The notes beneath the pieces are model-generated. The model was not told the origin of the DNA. It searched no databases and was given only the letters and a program-made list of their open reading frames with translations. A stretch of 64,000 bases of DNA from Roseateles_C aquae. Its GTDB lineage: Bacteria > Pseudomonadota > Gammaproteobacteria > Burkholderiales > Burkholderiaceae_C. Below, piece by piece: positions 25,239 through 34,869 of this stretch. Positions within the stretch are counted from its first letter, which is position 1; every line of letters starts with the position of its first letter. Made by a program: the position numbers and the translations under genes. The stretch is taken from assembly GCF_032337115.1 (NCBI RefSeq), contig NZ_JAVXZY010000007.1, forward strand, positions 1 through 64,000, given 5' to 3'.

Positions 25239-26090
25239 ATGGGCCAGCATGCAAGTCAGCCGGGCCAGCCAGGTCTGAGGGCCATGGCGCCTTGCCTGGC
25301 GCTGTGCCTCGCCCTGAGCCGCCCGGCCTGGGCCGACTGCAGCCGCCCCATCGTCGTGCCGGTGGCGCCTACCGGCTTCAATGTGCTGGTGCAGGGCGAG
25401 GCCGTCAGCGGGGTTTACCCCGAGCTCTTGCGCCAGCTGGGCGCGAGCAGCGGCTGCGAATTCCAGTTCCCCATCGTGCCGCGCGCCCGTCTGGCGATGA
25501 CGTTCTTCGAAACCACCCAGGCCGATCTCTTCATCCCCGCCTCGCGCACCGCCGAACGCGATCAGAAAGCCGTCTTCGTGCCGATGCTGAAGCTGACACC
25601 GGCGCTGATCACGCTGCGCAGCAAGGTCGACCTGATCAGCGATGTCGGTCAGCTGCTGGCACGCAGCCGCTGGCTGGCTGCGGTGGTGCGCTCCTACTCC
25701 TGGGGCGATGAATACGATGCGCTCCTGCGCCAGCTGGAGGCCGACCGCCGCGTCACCTACGTCAGCGATCTGGCCAAGGTCGGCGAGCTGCTGCGCACGG
25801 GACGGGTCGACTTCACCATCCTGCCGCCCACGCTGCTGTACTCCGCCTTGCAAACCAGCGCCGGCAGCGCCGAGGCCGCGTCCCCTTTTCGCTTTACGGC
25901 CCTGGAAGGCTTGCCGCGCTCCGAGGTCGGCGCCTATCTCTCACCGCGCTCGCTCTCGGCCGTCGACCTGGCCCAGCTCAAGACCCAGCTTGCCCATGCC
26001 GCCAGCGACGGCCGCCTGCAGCAGGCGCTGGAGCGCTACTACCCGGCCGAGGTGCTGCGTCATGACGTCGTGCTGGGGCCGATCAACTGA
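25239..26090 (+). CDS. Periplasmic substrate-binding-like protein (SBP_bac_3 type)
   Basis: The 283-residue product starts at ATG 25239 with GGGAG at a fitting distance. The leader ends near ALSRPAWA, a good signal peptidase site. The mature part has the two-lobe binding fold, with a Cys pair (CSRP and GCEF) that may form a disulphide. No transport partners lie next to it. It resembles the protein at 20505-21254 in kind but not closely in sequence. Confidence 0.7.
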   Translation: MGQHASQPGQPGLRAMAPCLALCLALSRPAWADCSRPIVVPVAPTGFNVLVQGEAVSGVYPELLRQLGASSGCEFQFPIVPRARLAMTFFETTQADLFIPASRTAERDQKAVFVPMLKLTPALITLRSKVDLISDVGQLLARSRWLAAVVRSYSWGDEYDALLRQLEADRRVTYVSDLAKVGELLRTGRVDFTILPPTLLYSALQTSAGSAEAASPFRFTALEGLPRSEVGAYLSPRSLSAVDLAQLKTQLAHAASDGRLQQALERYYPAEVLRHDVVLGPIN

Positions 26091-26171
26091 GCCACACATC
26101 GCTATCTGCTGCTACAAGCCATTTCACGCCGCTATAGTTCCGCGCCAGTATTGATTCCCTGGGAGGGGCGC

Positions 26172-26936
26172 ATGCCGATTCTGGCTTTCCTGCATATCGC
26201 CGTCGCGATCTTCTTCGCCGTCCATGCGGTGCGCACCGGGCGCAACACCGTCTGGCTGTTCGTGCTCTTGGCCTTTCCGCTGCTGGGCAGCCTGGTCTAT
26301 CTGTTTGCCGAGTACCTGCCCGAGCAACGCAACGGCCGCGTCGCACGCAAGGCTGGTGCGGCGCTGACTAAGGTGCTCGACCCTCGCCGCGAGCTGCGCC
26401 TGGCTGAACAGGCCTTGGAACAGACGCCCAGCATGGGCAACCGCCTGAAGCTGGCCCAGGCCCTGCTGGCCGCCGACCGCGCCGCCGAGGCCTTGCCGCA
26501 TTTCGAGGCCTGCGCCCAGGGCGTGTTCGCCAGCGATCCGGAGGCACTGGCCGGCCTGGCGCGCGCGCTGGCTGCCGTCGAGCGCGTGCCCGAGGCCTGC
26601 GCCACACTGGACAAGCTGTTCGCCGCCCAGCCGCAACGCCAGAGCGGTGAACTGGCACTCTTGCACGCCGAACTGCTGGCCCACGCCTTCCCGGCCGATC
26701 CGGGCCGCGCCGAGGCCGCCTTCCAGATCGCGCTGCGCAGCCATGGCGGCATTGCCACCCACAGCGCCTGGGGTCAGTTCTTGCTGGCTCAGGGCCGTGC
26801 GGCCGAGGCCGAGCCGATTCTGGAGCAGGTGCTGAAGGATGCGCGGCTCAGCCACGCCCATGCGCGCGAGCAGAACCGCCGCGCCATCGATGGCGCCGAG
26901 GCCGCGCTGCAGCGGATTGCCGAACAGCGGCGCTAA
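26172..26936 (+). CDS. TPR-containing membrane protein with N-terminal two-helix domain
   Basis: The first 45 residues form two membrane helices with VRTGRNTVWLFVLLAFPLLGSLVYL between them, which matches the phospholipase-D N-terminal transmembrane module. The remainder is helical with repeated LA-x-x-x-L and Ala-rich pairs typical of tetratricopeptide repeats (about residues 70-240). It is probably an assembly or scaffold protein in the inner membrane. ATG at 26172 has GGGAGG nine bases upstream; the earlier ATT-type start at 26151 lacks one. Confidence 0.7.
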   Translation: MPILAFLHIAVAIFFAVHAVRTGRNTVWLFVLLAFPLLGSLVYLFAEYLPEQRNGRVARKAGAALTKVLDPRRELRLAEQALEQTPSMGNRLKLAQALLAADRAAEALPHFEACAQGVFASDPEALAGLARALAAVERVPEACATLDKLFAAQPQRQSGELALLHAELLAHAFPADPGRAEAAFQIALRSHGGIATHSAWGQFLLAQGRAAEAEPILEQVLKDARLSHAHAREQNRRAIDGAEAALQRIAEQRR

Positions 26937-26957
26937 GCAAGGTCTGCATCGGTCGGA

Positions 26958-27920
26958 TCAGCGCTGAAAGGTCCCCAGCCGCACCATCGTCTGCCCCGGT
27001 TTGCCGGGGCGGCGCGAGGGCATCACCAGCACGGTGTGCGGATGCTCGGTGCGAAACAGCGTCTCGCCATCCTGCGCATACGCGGTGCCGGCGGCGGCGA
27101 TCACGTCCAGGCCCTGGACCGGCATCAGGAAGCGGAAGTTCTCGCTCAGCGCCGTCACCGCCCGGTCGACCCGGATCAGCTGCTGCACCGCTGGCAGCGG
27201 TAAACGCAATCGCGGCGCCGCCCAGGCCTCGTCAACCAGGCCGGCCAGGCGCAGAAAACGTACCAGGCCATCGATCGCGACATCGGCCGCGCGGCGCTCC
27301 CAGTGCTGCCCGCATTCGATCAGCAAGGCATTCTTGCTGCTGGCCGGATCGCCAAAGCCGCCGCGATCGCGCATGCGCAGGCCGGAAGGGTGGCCGGTGT
27401 CGATCAGCAGATCGCCGGGCATGCCGAGCTGACGCGCCAAGTCAGCGCCCTTGTCGAGCAGGCCGCAGACCATCAGCGGCCGGCAGTCGTCCTGCATCGA
27501 ATGAATGTCGAAGAGCAGATCGGCGCGGTCGACAAAGGGCTGCAGCTGGCGTGCCCGGCGCAGCTCCAGCGAGTCGCCGCTGCCGAACAGGACCTCGTCG
27601 GCCCAGACCCGATTCAGGTCTTCATCGACACAGCGTGAGGCGCTGGGCTCATCGGGGTCGAAGCGCTCGAAGGCCGCGACATTGGCAAAGCTGACGATCA
27701 GCTGGCCGCGCAAGGGCTGCAGGCTGCGCCCCAGGCCCTGGCGAAACAGCCAGTCCAGCGCCAGCGCGCCGCACAGCTCATTGCCATGTGTCAGCGCCTG
27801 CACCATCACGCAAGGCCCGGGCTGGCCAGAGTCAAACACATGAACGTAATCGACACCGCTGCTGCTGTCGCGGTAGGGCCGGATATCGGGCGGGCTCAGT
27901 TCAACGGGGAATTCGATCAT
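26958..27920 (-). CDS. Succinylglutamate desuccinylase/aspartoacylase family protein
   Basis: The 320-residue zinc amidohydrolase shows the metal motif THGNE (about 44-48), the substrate Arg region EDLNRVW and the second metal patch DIHSM. These are the signatures shared by AstE and aspartoacylase, which remove acyl groups from N-acyl amino acids. No ast cluster is nearby, so the exact substrate is open. Its start overlaps the region upstream of the divergent conserved gene. Confidence 0.82.
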   Translation of the reverse strand: MIEFPVELSPPDIRPYRDSSSGVDYVHVFDSGQPGPCVMVQALTHGNELCGALALDWLFRQGLGRSLQPLRGQLIVSFANVAAFERFDPDEPSASRCVDEDLNRVWADEVLFGSGDSLELRRARQLQPFVDRADLLFDIHSMQDDCRPLMVCGLLDKGADLARQLGMPGDLLIDTGHPSGLRMRDRGGFGDPASSKNALLIECGQHWERRAADVAIDGLVRFLRLAGLVDEAWAAPRLRLPLPAVQQLIRVDRAVTALSENFRFLMPVQGLDVIAAAGTAYAQDGETLFRTEHPHTVLVMPSRRPGKPGQTMVRLGTFQR

Positions 27921-27993
27921 GGGCTTTCGACGTCAACACGACTTCTGGACAATGGCTGAATCATCATGCCGCAAGTGTGCCGAGAGGCTGTAT

Positions 27994-28401
27994 ATGTTCG
28001 TGCTCAAGACAGAGATCGCGGATCTCAATGCCAAGGCCTACCACTTTGCGCGACAGAAAACGATGTACGGCGGCAAGCTGATACAAGCTGGCGACACCGT
28101 CTTCATCTTCGCCAGCGAGAACAGCGGCGGCCCGGGGCTGATTGCCCGCGCAACGGCCAGCGCCATCGCGCCCACACCACGACTGCCCGGCATCGCGCGG
28201 CAAACGCCGCGACTCAGCCTGCAGCTCGAACGCAATGCCAGCGCGATGCGGCGCCTCGGTCGCGCCGAGTTGAAGCCCTTTGCTCAGTGGGACGATGGCC
28301 GCCCCGAGACCGAGCTCAACTTCAAGCTCTACCGCCAGGCCACCGACAAGCTGATCGGCATCTCGGCCGAGGCCGCTGAGTTTCTGCAGCGCTATTTCTA
28401 A
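27994..28401 (+). CDS. Conserved hypothetical protein
   Basis: The 135-residue protein starts at ATG 27994, preceded by GAGAGG six bases upstream; the longer frame from 27919 has no ribosome site and overlaps the divergent gene's start. The sequence LNAKAYHFARQKTMYGGKLI, the segment FIFASENSGGPGLIARA and the C-terminal NFKLYRQATDKLIGIS recur in a conserved protein of proteobacteria known to me only as hypothetical. The small beta-barrel look (GDTVFIFASEN) recalls EVE/PUA-like folds, but this is a guess. Confidence 0.65.
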   Translation: MFVLKTEIADLNAKAYHFARQKTMYGGKLIQAGDTVFIFASENSGGPGLIARATASAIAPTPRLPGIARQTPRLSLQLERNASAMRRLGRAELKPFAQWDDGRPETELNFKLYRQATDKLIGISAEAAEFLQRYF

Positions 28402-28406
28402 AACGC

Positions 28407-29249
28407 TCAGAGCTTGGCCACCGGCGCCAGCGGCGCGAAGCCGGCGTCGGCGGCCTGGGTCTTCCAGGCCAGGATGGCGCGGCCCATCTCTTCGGTATCG
28501 AAGATCGCGCTTTGCAGCAGGCTCATCTGGGCCAGCGAGGCGTCGACACCATGGTCGCGCGCATGGTTCAGCGCCAGCTTGGAGCCGGCCATGGCCAGCG
28601 GCGACTTGGCCGCGATCTTGGCGGCCACGCCCAGCACATGGGCCAGCAGCGCCTCGTGATCGGGCAGCACGGCATTGACCAGGCCCTGCTGCAGCGCCCG
28701 TTCGGCGCCAAAGCGCTCGCCCAGATAGGCCAGCTCGCGCGCCACGCCCTGCGGCAGCAGGCCCTGCAGGCGCTGCAGCACGCCGAGGTCGGCGGCCATG
28801 CCGATATTGATCTCCTGCAGGCTGAAAAAGGCCTCGGCCGTGCAGTAGCGCATATCGCAGGCCGCCGCCAGATCCAGCGCGCCGCCAATGCAGCCGCCCT
28901 GCACCGCACACAGCACCGGGAAGCGTGCCTGGTCGATGGCGCTGAAGCAGTCCATCAGCTTGCGCAGCGAGGCCTGAAACGCCAGGCGGCTGCGCGCGCT
29001 GCCGGTGTCCAGCAGCGGGCTGTCACCGGCAAAGGTGTCCAGCGCCATGCCGGCGCTGAAATGCTTGCCGGTCGAGGAGATCACCAGCACGCGGGTCTGG
29101 CCGGCCTCGTCGAGCGCACGAACGGTGTCGCGCAGCTGCGGGAAGAAGGCCGGGCTCATGGTGTTCATGCGCTCGGGGCGGTTCAGCTGCAGATGGGCAA
29201 TGCCATCGTCACGCTGTTCCAGGCTGTAAAAGATCTCGGGCTGGCTCAT
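28407..29249 (-). CDS. Crotonase family protein, dienoyl-CoA isomerase-like
   Basis: The 280-residue protein has the crotonase oxyanion-hole segments FSAGMALDTF and QGGCIGGALDLAAACD. The pattern DMRYCTAEAFFSLQEINIGMAADLG carries the Glu and Asp that do acid-base work in delta3,5-delta2,4-dienoyl-CoA isomerase, so isomerisation in unsaturated fatty acid beta-oxidation is likelier than plain hydration. ATG at 29249 has AGGAC upstream. fadD lies 14 kb away, so there is no local beta-oxidation operon. Confidence 0.8.
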   Translation of the reverse strand: MSQPEIFYSLEQRDDGIAHLQLNRPERMNTMSPAFFPQLRDTVRALDEAGQTRVLVISSTGKHFSAGMALDTFAGDSPLLDTGSARSRLAFQASLRKLMDCFSAIDQARFPVLCAVQGGCIGGALDLAAACDMRYCTAEAFFSLQEINIGMAADLGVLQRLQGLLPQGVARELAYLGERFGAERALQQGLVNAVLPDHEALLAHVLGVAAKIAAKSPLAMAGSKLALNHARDHGVDASLAQMSLLQSAIFDTEEMGRAILAWKTQAADAGFAPLAPVAKL

Positions 29250-29416
29250 ATCAGGTCCTGACAACAAAGCGGGGCAATGAAAGCAGCCTAACCGAGGGCG
29301 GCCCAGCGTCCATCGCCTGCGCGACAGCCCCCGGGCAATTCCGGGGTGTCCAAGGGCACCGGCCTCGGGGGAAGCCCCGGGGCGGGGCGGCGCAGCCCCT
29401 GCCTACACTGACCTCT

Positions 29417-30277
29417 ATGCGAACCCTGAAAACCGACGACGGCATCCCCCTGCACTGGCGACAGTGGAGCAAACCCGGCCTTGACCCGGCCCGCGGCACG
29501 GTGCTGATCGTCCACGGCCTGGGCGAACACATTGGCCGCTACGAGCATGTGGCGGCCAAGCTGAACAACTGGGGCTGGCATGTGCTCGGTTATGACCAGC
29601 GTGGCCATGGCGCCTCCGGTGGCGCCCGCGGCGATCTGCCGCATGGCCAGCGCTTCGCGCAAGACCTGGCCCTGGTGATCGACGAGGTGCGCGCCGACCC
29701 GCTGCTCGGCCAAGGCCCGCTGGTGCTGCTGGGCCACAGCATGGGCGGCCTGGTGGCGGCCAGCTTTGTCGCCGGTGGATTGCTGTCCAGCAGCGGCGGC
29801 GCACTGCCGTCCTGGTTCCGGCCGGTCGACGCGCTGGTGCTGAGCTCGCCGGCGCTCGATGTCGGCATGTCGGCCTTCCAAAAGGGCTTGCTGAGCCTGA
29901 CGCTGCCGCTGCTGCCGCATCTGGCCGTTGGCAACGGCTTGAAGCCGGCCTGGATCTCGCGCAGCCAGGCCGTCGTGCAGGCCTACCAGCGCGACCCGCT
30001 GGTGCACAACCGCATCACGCCGACGCTGGCCCGCATGATCGCCGACGGCGGTCCGCAGGTGCTGGAGCATGCCCATGAGTGGGTGGTGCCCACCCTGCTG
30101 CTCTGGGCCGGCGCCGACCGTTGCGTGGTACCCGCCGGCTCCGCCGCCTTTGCCCAGGCCGCGCCCAAGGCGGTGGTGCAAACGCATTGCTTCGAGCCGC
30201 TGTTCCACGAAATCTTCAACGAACCCGAGCAGGAGCAGGTGTTTGACCGGCTGCAGGCCTGGCTGGCGGCGCGCTGA
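29417..30277 (+). CDS. Alpha/beta hydrolase, monoacylglycerol lipase/lysophospholipase type
   Basis: The 286-residue protein shows HGLGEHIGRY (oxyanion loop), YDQRGHGAS and the nucleophile G-H-S-M-G, all characteristic of the Hydrolase_4 group that includes monoacylglycerol lipase and PldB. The acid is in WAGADRCV and the His in LFHEIFNE. No signal peptide, so it acts in the cytosol on lipid esters. Divergent from the crotonase gene. Confidence 0.85.
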   Translation: MRTLKTDDGIPLHWRQWSKPGLDPARGTVLIVHGLGEHIGRYEHVAAKLNNWGWHVLGYDQRGHGASGGARGDLPHGQRFAQDLALVIDEVRADPLLGQGPLVLLGHSMGGLVAASFVAGGLLSSSGGALPSWFRPVDALVLSSPALDVGMSAFQKGLLSLTLPLLPHLAVGNGLKPAWISRSQAVVQAYQRDPLVHNRITPTLARMIADGGPQVLEHAHEWVVPTLLLWAGADRCVVPAGSAAFAQAAPKAVVQTHCFEPLFHEIFNEPEQEQVFDRLQAWLAAR

Positions 30278-30352
30278 TGTCAGCCTGAGCCAGGCCCAGG
30301 CCGGAGTTCTAGAATCGTCGCTTCGCGGGTCACCGCCCGCCAGGAGACAGCC

Positions 30353-31828
<1,476 letters not shown>

Positions 31829-31879
31829 GCGAGTACCTCGGTTCCAGGGCGGCCACCGGCGGCCCGGACGCCGCGCCGC

Positions 31880-33154
31880 TCAGCAGGCGCGGCTGAAGCG
31901 GCAGTAGAGCTGGCGCGTTGCCGCGCTGGCCGCCGCCTGCTCAACACGATAGCGCTGCCGGTCAGCGCGCACCTGAGCCAGCCTGGCCTCGAGGTTTTGC
32001 GGCGTCAGCAACACGCCGACGGGCTCGGTAGCCAGGGCGCCCTCACCCAGCATCGCCGCGACCATCTGCTCCCCCAGCGCCGCGCTGTAGTGCACCGGAT
32101 CCCAGAACCAACGCATCCGCGCACGCCGGTCGCCCGGTGCCGGCACCTTTTCGAGCATCGGCGCCTCGTAGCCGCCGAAATCCCAGACGCTGACGTCCTG
32201 CCCGCCTTGGCGCGCCACCGCCACTTCCTGTGTGACCGCGCGCTTCCACTGTTCATAGGCAGACCAGTAGCCCAGGTGGTCGAGCAGATCGAGCCGACTC
32301 GCATGCGAGGGCTGGATCGCCAGCAGCAGCTTCATCTGGCGCTGTGCAGCAAAGTTGATCAAGGTCTGCAGCTTGAACGGCATGGAAAGCGGCGCGCCAA
32401 CGACACCGCCCAGCTGCCGGTGCGGCTTGGCCAGTGCTTGCACCGCCTGGACATTCTTCTGCTCGAACAGCCTGGCAAAACCATCGGCCTGCACCCACTG
32501 CTCGAAGCGGCCTTCGGACAGATGACCGTTGGGCTCGATGTCAGGCTGCGCCCCCCCCCGGTTGGCTCGCACGGTTTGCACACTGTCGATCAGCGCGTCC
32601 AGCGACAGCAGACCGGCCACATGGTCGAGCAGCAACTGCTGGCGTCGCTGCGGATTGGCGCGCCCATCGGCCAGCACCAGCAGCCGCGCCTCAACCTCCT
32701 GGGCCGCAGCCGAGGGCGCTGCCGGCGCGGTGGCGCCGAACAGGAAGCTCTCGAAGTCCAGGCCCACAATCAGGGTATCGGCCGCTGCCGCCTTGGCCGG
32801 TTCGCCAGCCAGCAGATGCTGGGCAAAGCGCACGCCGGTCTCCGGGCCGGAGCCAACCAGGCTGAGGTTGTAGACCGGGCGCAGCCGCTCGGGCCAGGCT
32901 GCCGAGGCCGGGTCCAAGCCCAGGTCGGTGCGTGAGCTGCCAATGATCAGCGTGCGAGCCGGACGGCGCAGCGCCTCATAGCTCTTCATCAGCCGCTCGC
33001 GGGTCTCGACGGCCGGCTTCTTCGCATTGAAGCCGGCGACGCGTGGCGTGTCGAACAGCAGATAAGGATTGACCCAGGCATTGAAGCCTGCCGCCGTGGC
33101 AGCAAGCAAGGCGCTCAGGCCGACAAAGGCCAGGACAAAGTGACGAGGGCTCAT
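31880..33154 (-). CDS. SGNH-like periplasmic protein partnering an MBOAT acyltransferase
   Basis: The 424-residue protein has one N-terminal anchor helix (about 8-25) and a periplasmic domain with an SGNH/GDSL-like first block GSSRTDLGLDP (Ser in the nucleophile position) and a late WDPVHY, which supplies the D-x-x-H pair. This arrangement is seen in AlgJ/AlgX-type proteins, which finish O-acylation of exopolysaccharides after an MBOAT protein exports the acyl group. It starts two bases after the MBOAT stop and is the last gene of the ACP-FkbH-MBOAT operon. Confidence 0.72.
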   Translation of the reverse strand: MSPRHFVLAFVGLSALLAATAAGFNAWVNPYLLFDTPRVAGFNAKKPAVETRERLMKSYEALRRPARTLIIGSSRTDLGLDPASAAWPERLRPVYNLSLVGSGPETGVRFAQHLLAGEPAKAAAADTLIVGLDFESFLFGATAPAAPSAAAQEVEARLLVLADGRANPQRRQQLLLDHVAGLLSLDALIDSVQTVRANRGGAQPDIEPNGHLSEGRFEQWVQADGFARLFEQKNVQAVQALAKPHRQLGGVVGAPLSMPFKLQTLINFAAQRQMKLLLAIQPSHASRLDLLDHLGYWSAYEQWKRAVTQEVAVARQGGQDVSVWDFGGYEAPMLEKVPAPGDRRARMRWFWDPVHYSAALGEQMVAAMLGEGALATEPVGVLLTPQNLEARLAQVRADRQRYRVEQAAASAATRQLYCRFSRAC

Positions 33155-33156
33155 GC

Positions 33157-34848
33157 TCAGAACTGCCAGTAAAGGAACTCGCTGACGCGATTGAGGCCGA
33201 AGGCGCCGAGCACGAAGAAGGCGGCGATCAGCAGCGCCCAGGGCAGGGTGAACTGCAGCGCCGGTAGTGGGCGTGCCGGCGCGGCGGCAGGTGCAGCAGG
33301 CGCGGCCGCATCGACACTGCCTGCCCCGGCGGCCTTAGGTGCTTTGGGTGGCTTCGGCGGCACATAGTGCAGCGCCGGTTCGAAATGACGCAGCAACTCC
33401 AGAGAGTTGGGGGCCAGCGTGGCGATCAAGAACAGCAGCAGCAGCCAGGCGCTGCAGGCCGCGAACTCGGTGCCTGAGCTCAGGCTGCCATGGATGCCGA
33501 TGTGTTGCAGCAGATCGGCCAGGCTGCCCAGCCGGGTCATGATGGCGTCGGGCAGCGTGGCACCACCGGCGCCGGACATGGCACGCATCATCTCCAGTGC
33601 TCCGCCAACATTGCGAGCGCGGAACCAGACCATGCCCAGCACCACGGCCAGCAGGGTCAGCACAAAACCGAGCGGCTTCATCACCCGCTCATAGTGCTGC
33701 TTGTCCCATTTGGGTCGCCACTGTCGCCAGCCATGGTTGATGCACAGGTAGACGCCATGCAGCAGGCCCCAGATCAGGAAGGTGAAGCCGGCGCCGTGCC
33801 AGAAACCGGAGACAAACATCGTCAGCACCGTGGGGAACACCGTCAGCGCGAGGAAGGCAGCGGGATGGGCCGGACCACGGCCCAGCACCGGTTTGCCGGC
33901 CTGCATGCGTCGCCGCGTCAGCGCCATCACCACCGGGGTGTAGATGTAGGCGGTCAGGAAGCGGGTCAGCGTGATGTGCCAGCGGGCCCAGAAGTCGATG
34001 ATGCTGGAGGCCTTCAGCGGTGAGTTGAAGTTCACCGGCAGCCGGATGCCGAACAAGCGGGCCAGGCCGATGGCCATGTCGGAGTAGCCGGAAAAGTCGA
34101 AATAAATCTGGAAGGTGTAGGCCAGCGCACCCATCCAGGCGGCGAAGAAGTCCAGTTGCTGCCCCTGCTCGGCGGCACTGAAGGCCGGGCCGACGTGCAC
34201 GGCCACGCCATCGGCCAGCACGACCTTCTTGAACAGACCGATCGCAAACAGCGACAGCCCGACCGCCACATCGCGCCCGCTGAAGCGGTAGTTCAGCTGA
34301 TCGAACTGCGGCATCATCTCGCGGTAGTGCACGATGGGGCCGGCGATCAGCTGCGGGAAGAAGAAGACGAAGACCAGGAAGTCGTAAAGATCGAAGTCCT
34401 TGACCGTCTCCGAGCGCACATCGAGCAGGAAGGCGATCTTCTGGAAGGTGATGAAGGAAATGCCCAGCGGCAGTATCACCGCCACCAGTTCGAACTGCGT
34501 GCCCAGCGCCAGGTTCAGGCTGTCCAGGAAGAAATTCTTGTACTTGAAGTAGCCCAGGAAGCCGAGGTTGAAAAGCACCCCCAGCGTCAGCAGCGTGCTG
34601 GCCGTTCGCTGGCCCGCTTCGCCACGGGCATTGCTGCGCCGGATCAGCAGCGCCAGCCCGTAGTTGATGGCGATCGAGGGCAGGATGACCGCCAGGTTGT
34701 AGGGATTCCAGATGCCGTAGAACAGGATCGAGCACAGCACGATCCAGCCCAGGCTGACCGGGCGCGACTGCAGCCGGCCCAGCAGCAGATAGCCCAGGCA
34801 GATCGCCGGCAGGAACAGGAAGATGAAGCTGTAGGAGTTGAAAAGCAT
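33157..34848 (-). CDS. MBOAT family O-acyltransferase (AlgI/DltB-like)
   Basis: The 563-residue polytopic membrane protein shows the AlgI-like landmarks FNSYSFIFLFLPAI, FITFQKIAFLLDV, FFPQLIAGPIVHY and the catalytic-histidine region FWHGAGFTF with His351. MBOAT proteins pass an acyl group from a cytosolic thioester to an acceptor outside. The C-terminal 70 residues are Ala/Pro/Lys-rich with a final helix and vary in the family. Between FkbH and the SGNH gene, with short gaps, it is probably the membrane step of the same pathway. Confidence 0.9.
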   Translation of the reverse strand: MLFNSYSFIFLFLPAICLGYLLLGRLQSRPVSLGWIVLCSILFYGIWNPYNLAVILPSIAINYGLALLIRRSNARGEAGQRTASTLLTLGVLFNLGFLGYFKYKNFFLDSLNLALGTQFELVAVILPLGISFITFQKIAFLLDVRSETVKDFDLYDFLVFVFFFPQLIAGPIVHYREMMPQFDQLNYRFSGRDVAVGLSLFAIGLFKKVVLADGVAVHVGPAFSAAEQGQQLDFFAAWMGALAYTFQIYFDFSGYSDMAIGLARLFGIRLPVNFNSPLKASSIIDFWARWHITLTRFLTAYIYTPVVMALTRRRMQAGKPVLGRGPAHPAAFLALTVFPTVLTMFVSGFWHGAGFTFLIWGLLHGVYLCINHGWRQWRPKWDKQHYERVMKPLGFVLTLLAVVLGMVWFRARNVGGALEMMRAMSGAGGATLPDAIMTRLGSLADLLQHIGIHGSLSSGTEFAACSAWLLLLFLIATLAPNSLELLRHFEPALHYVPPKPPKAPKAAGAGSVDAAAPAAPAAAPARPLPALQFTLPWALLIAAFFVLGAFGLNRVSEFLYWQF

Positions 34849-34869
34849 GTCGTCTCGGGCGCGGCGGCC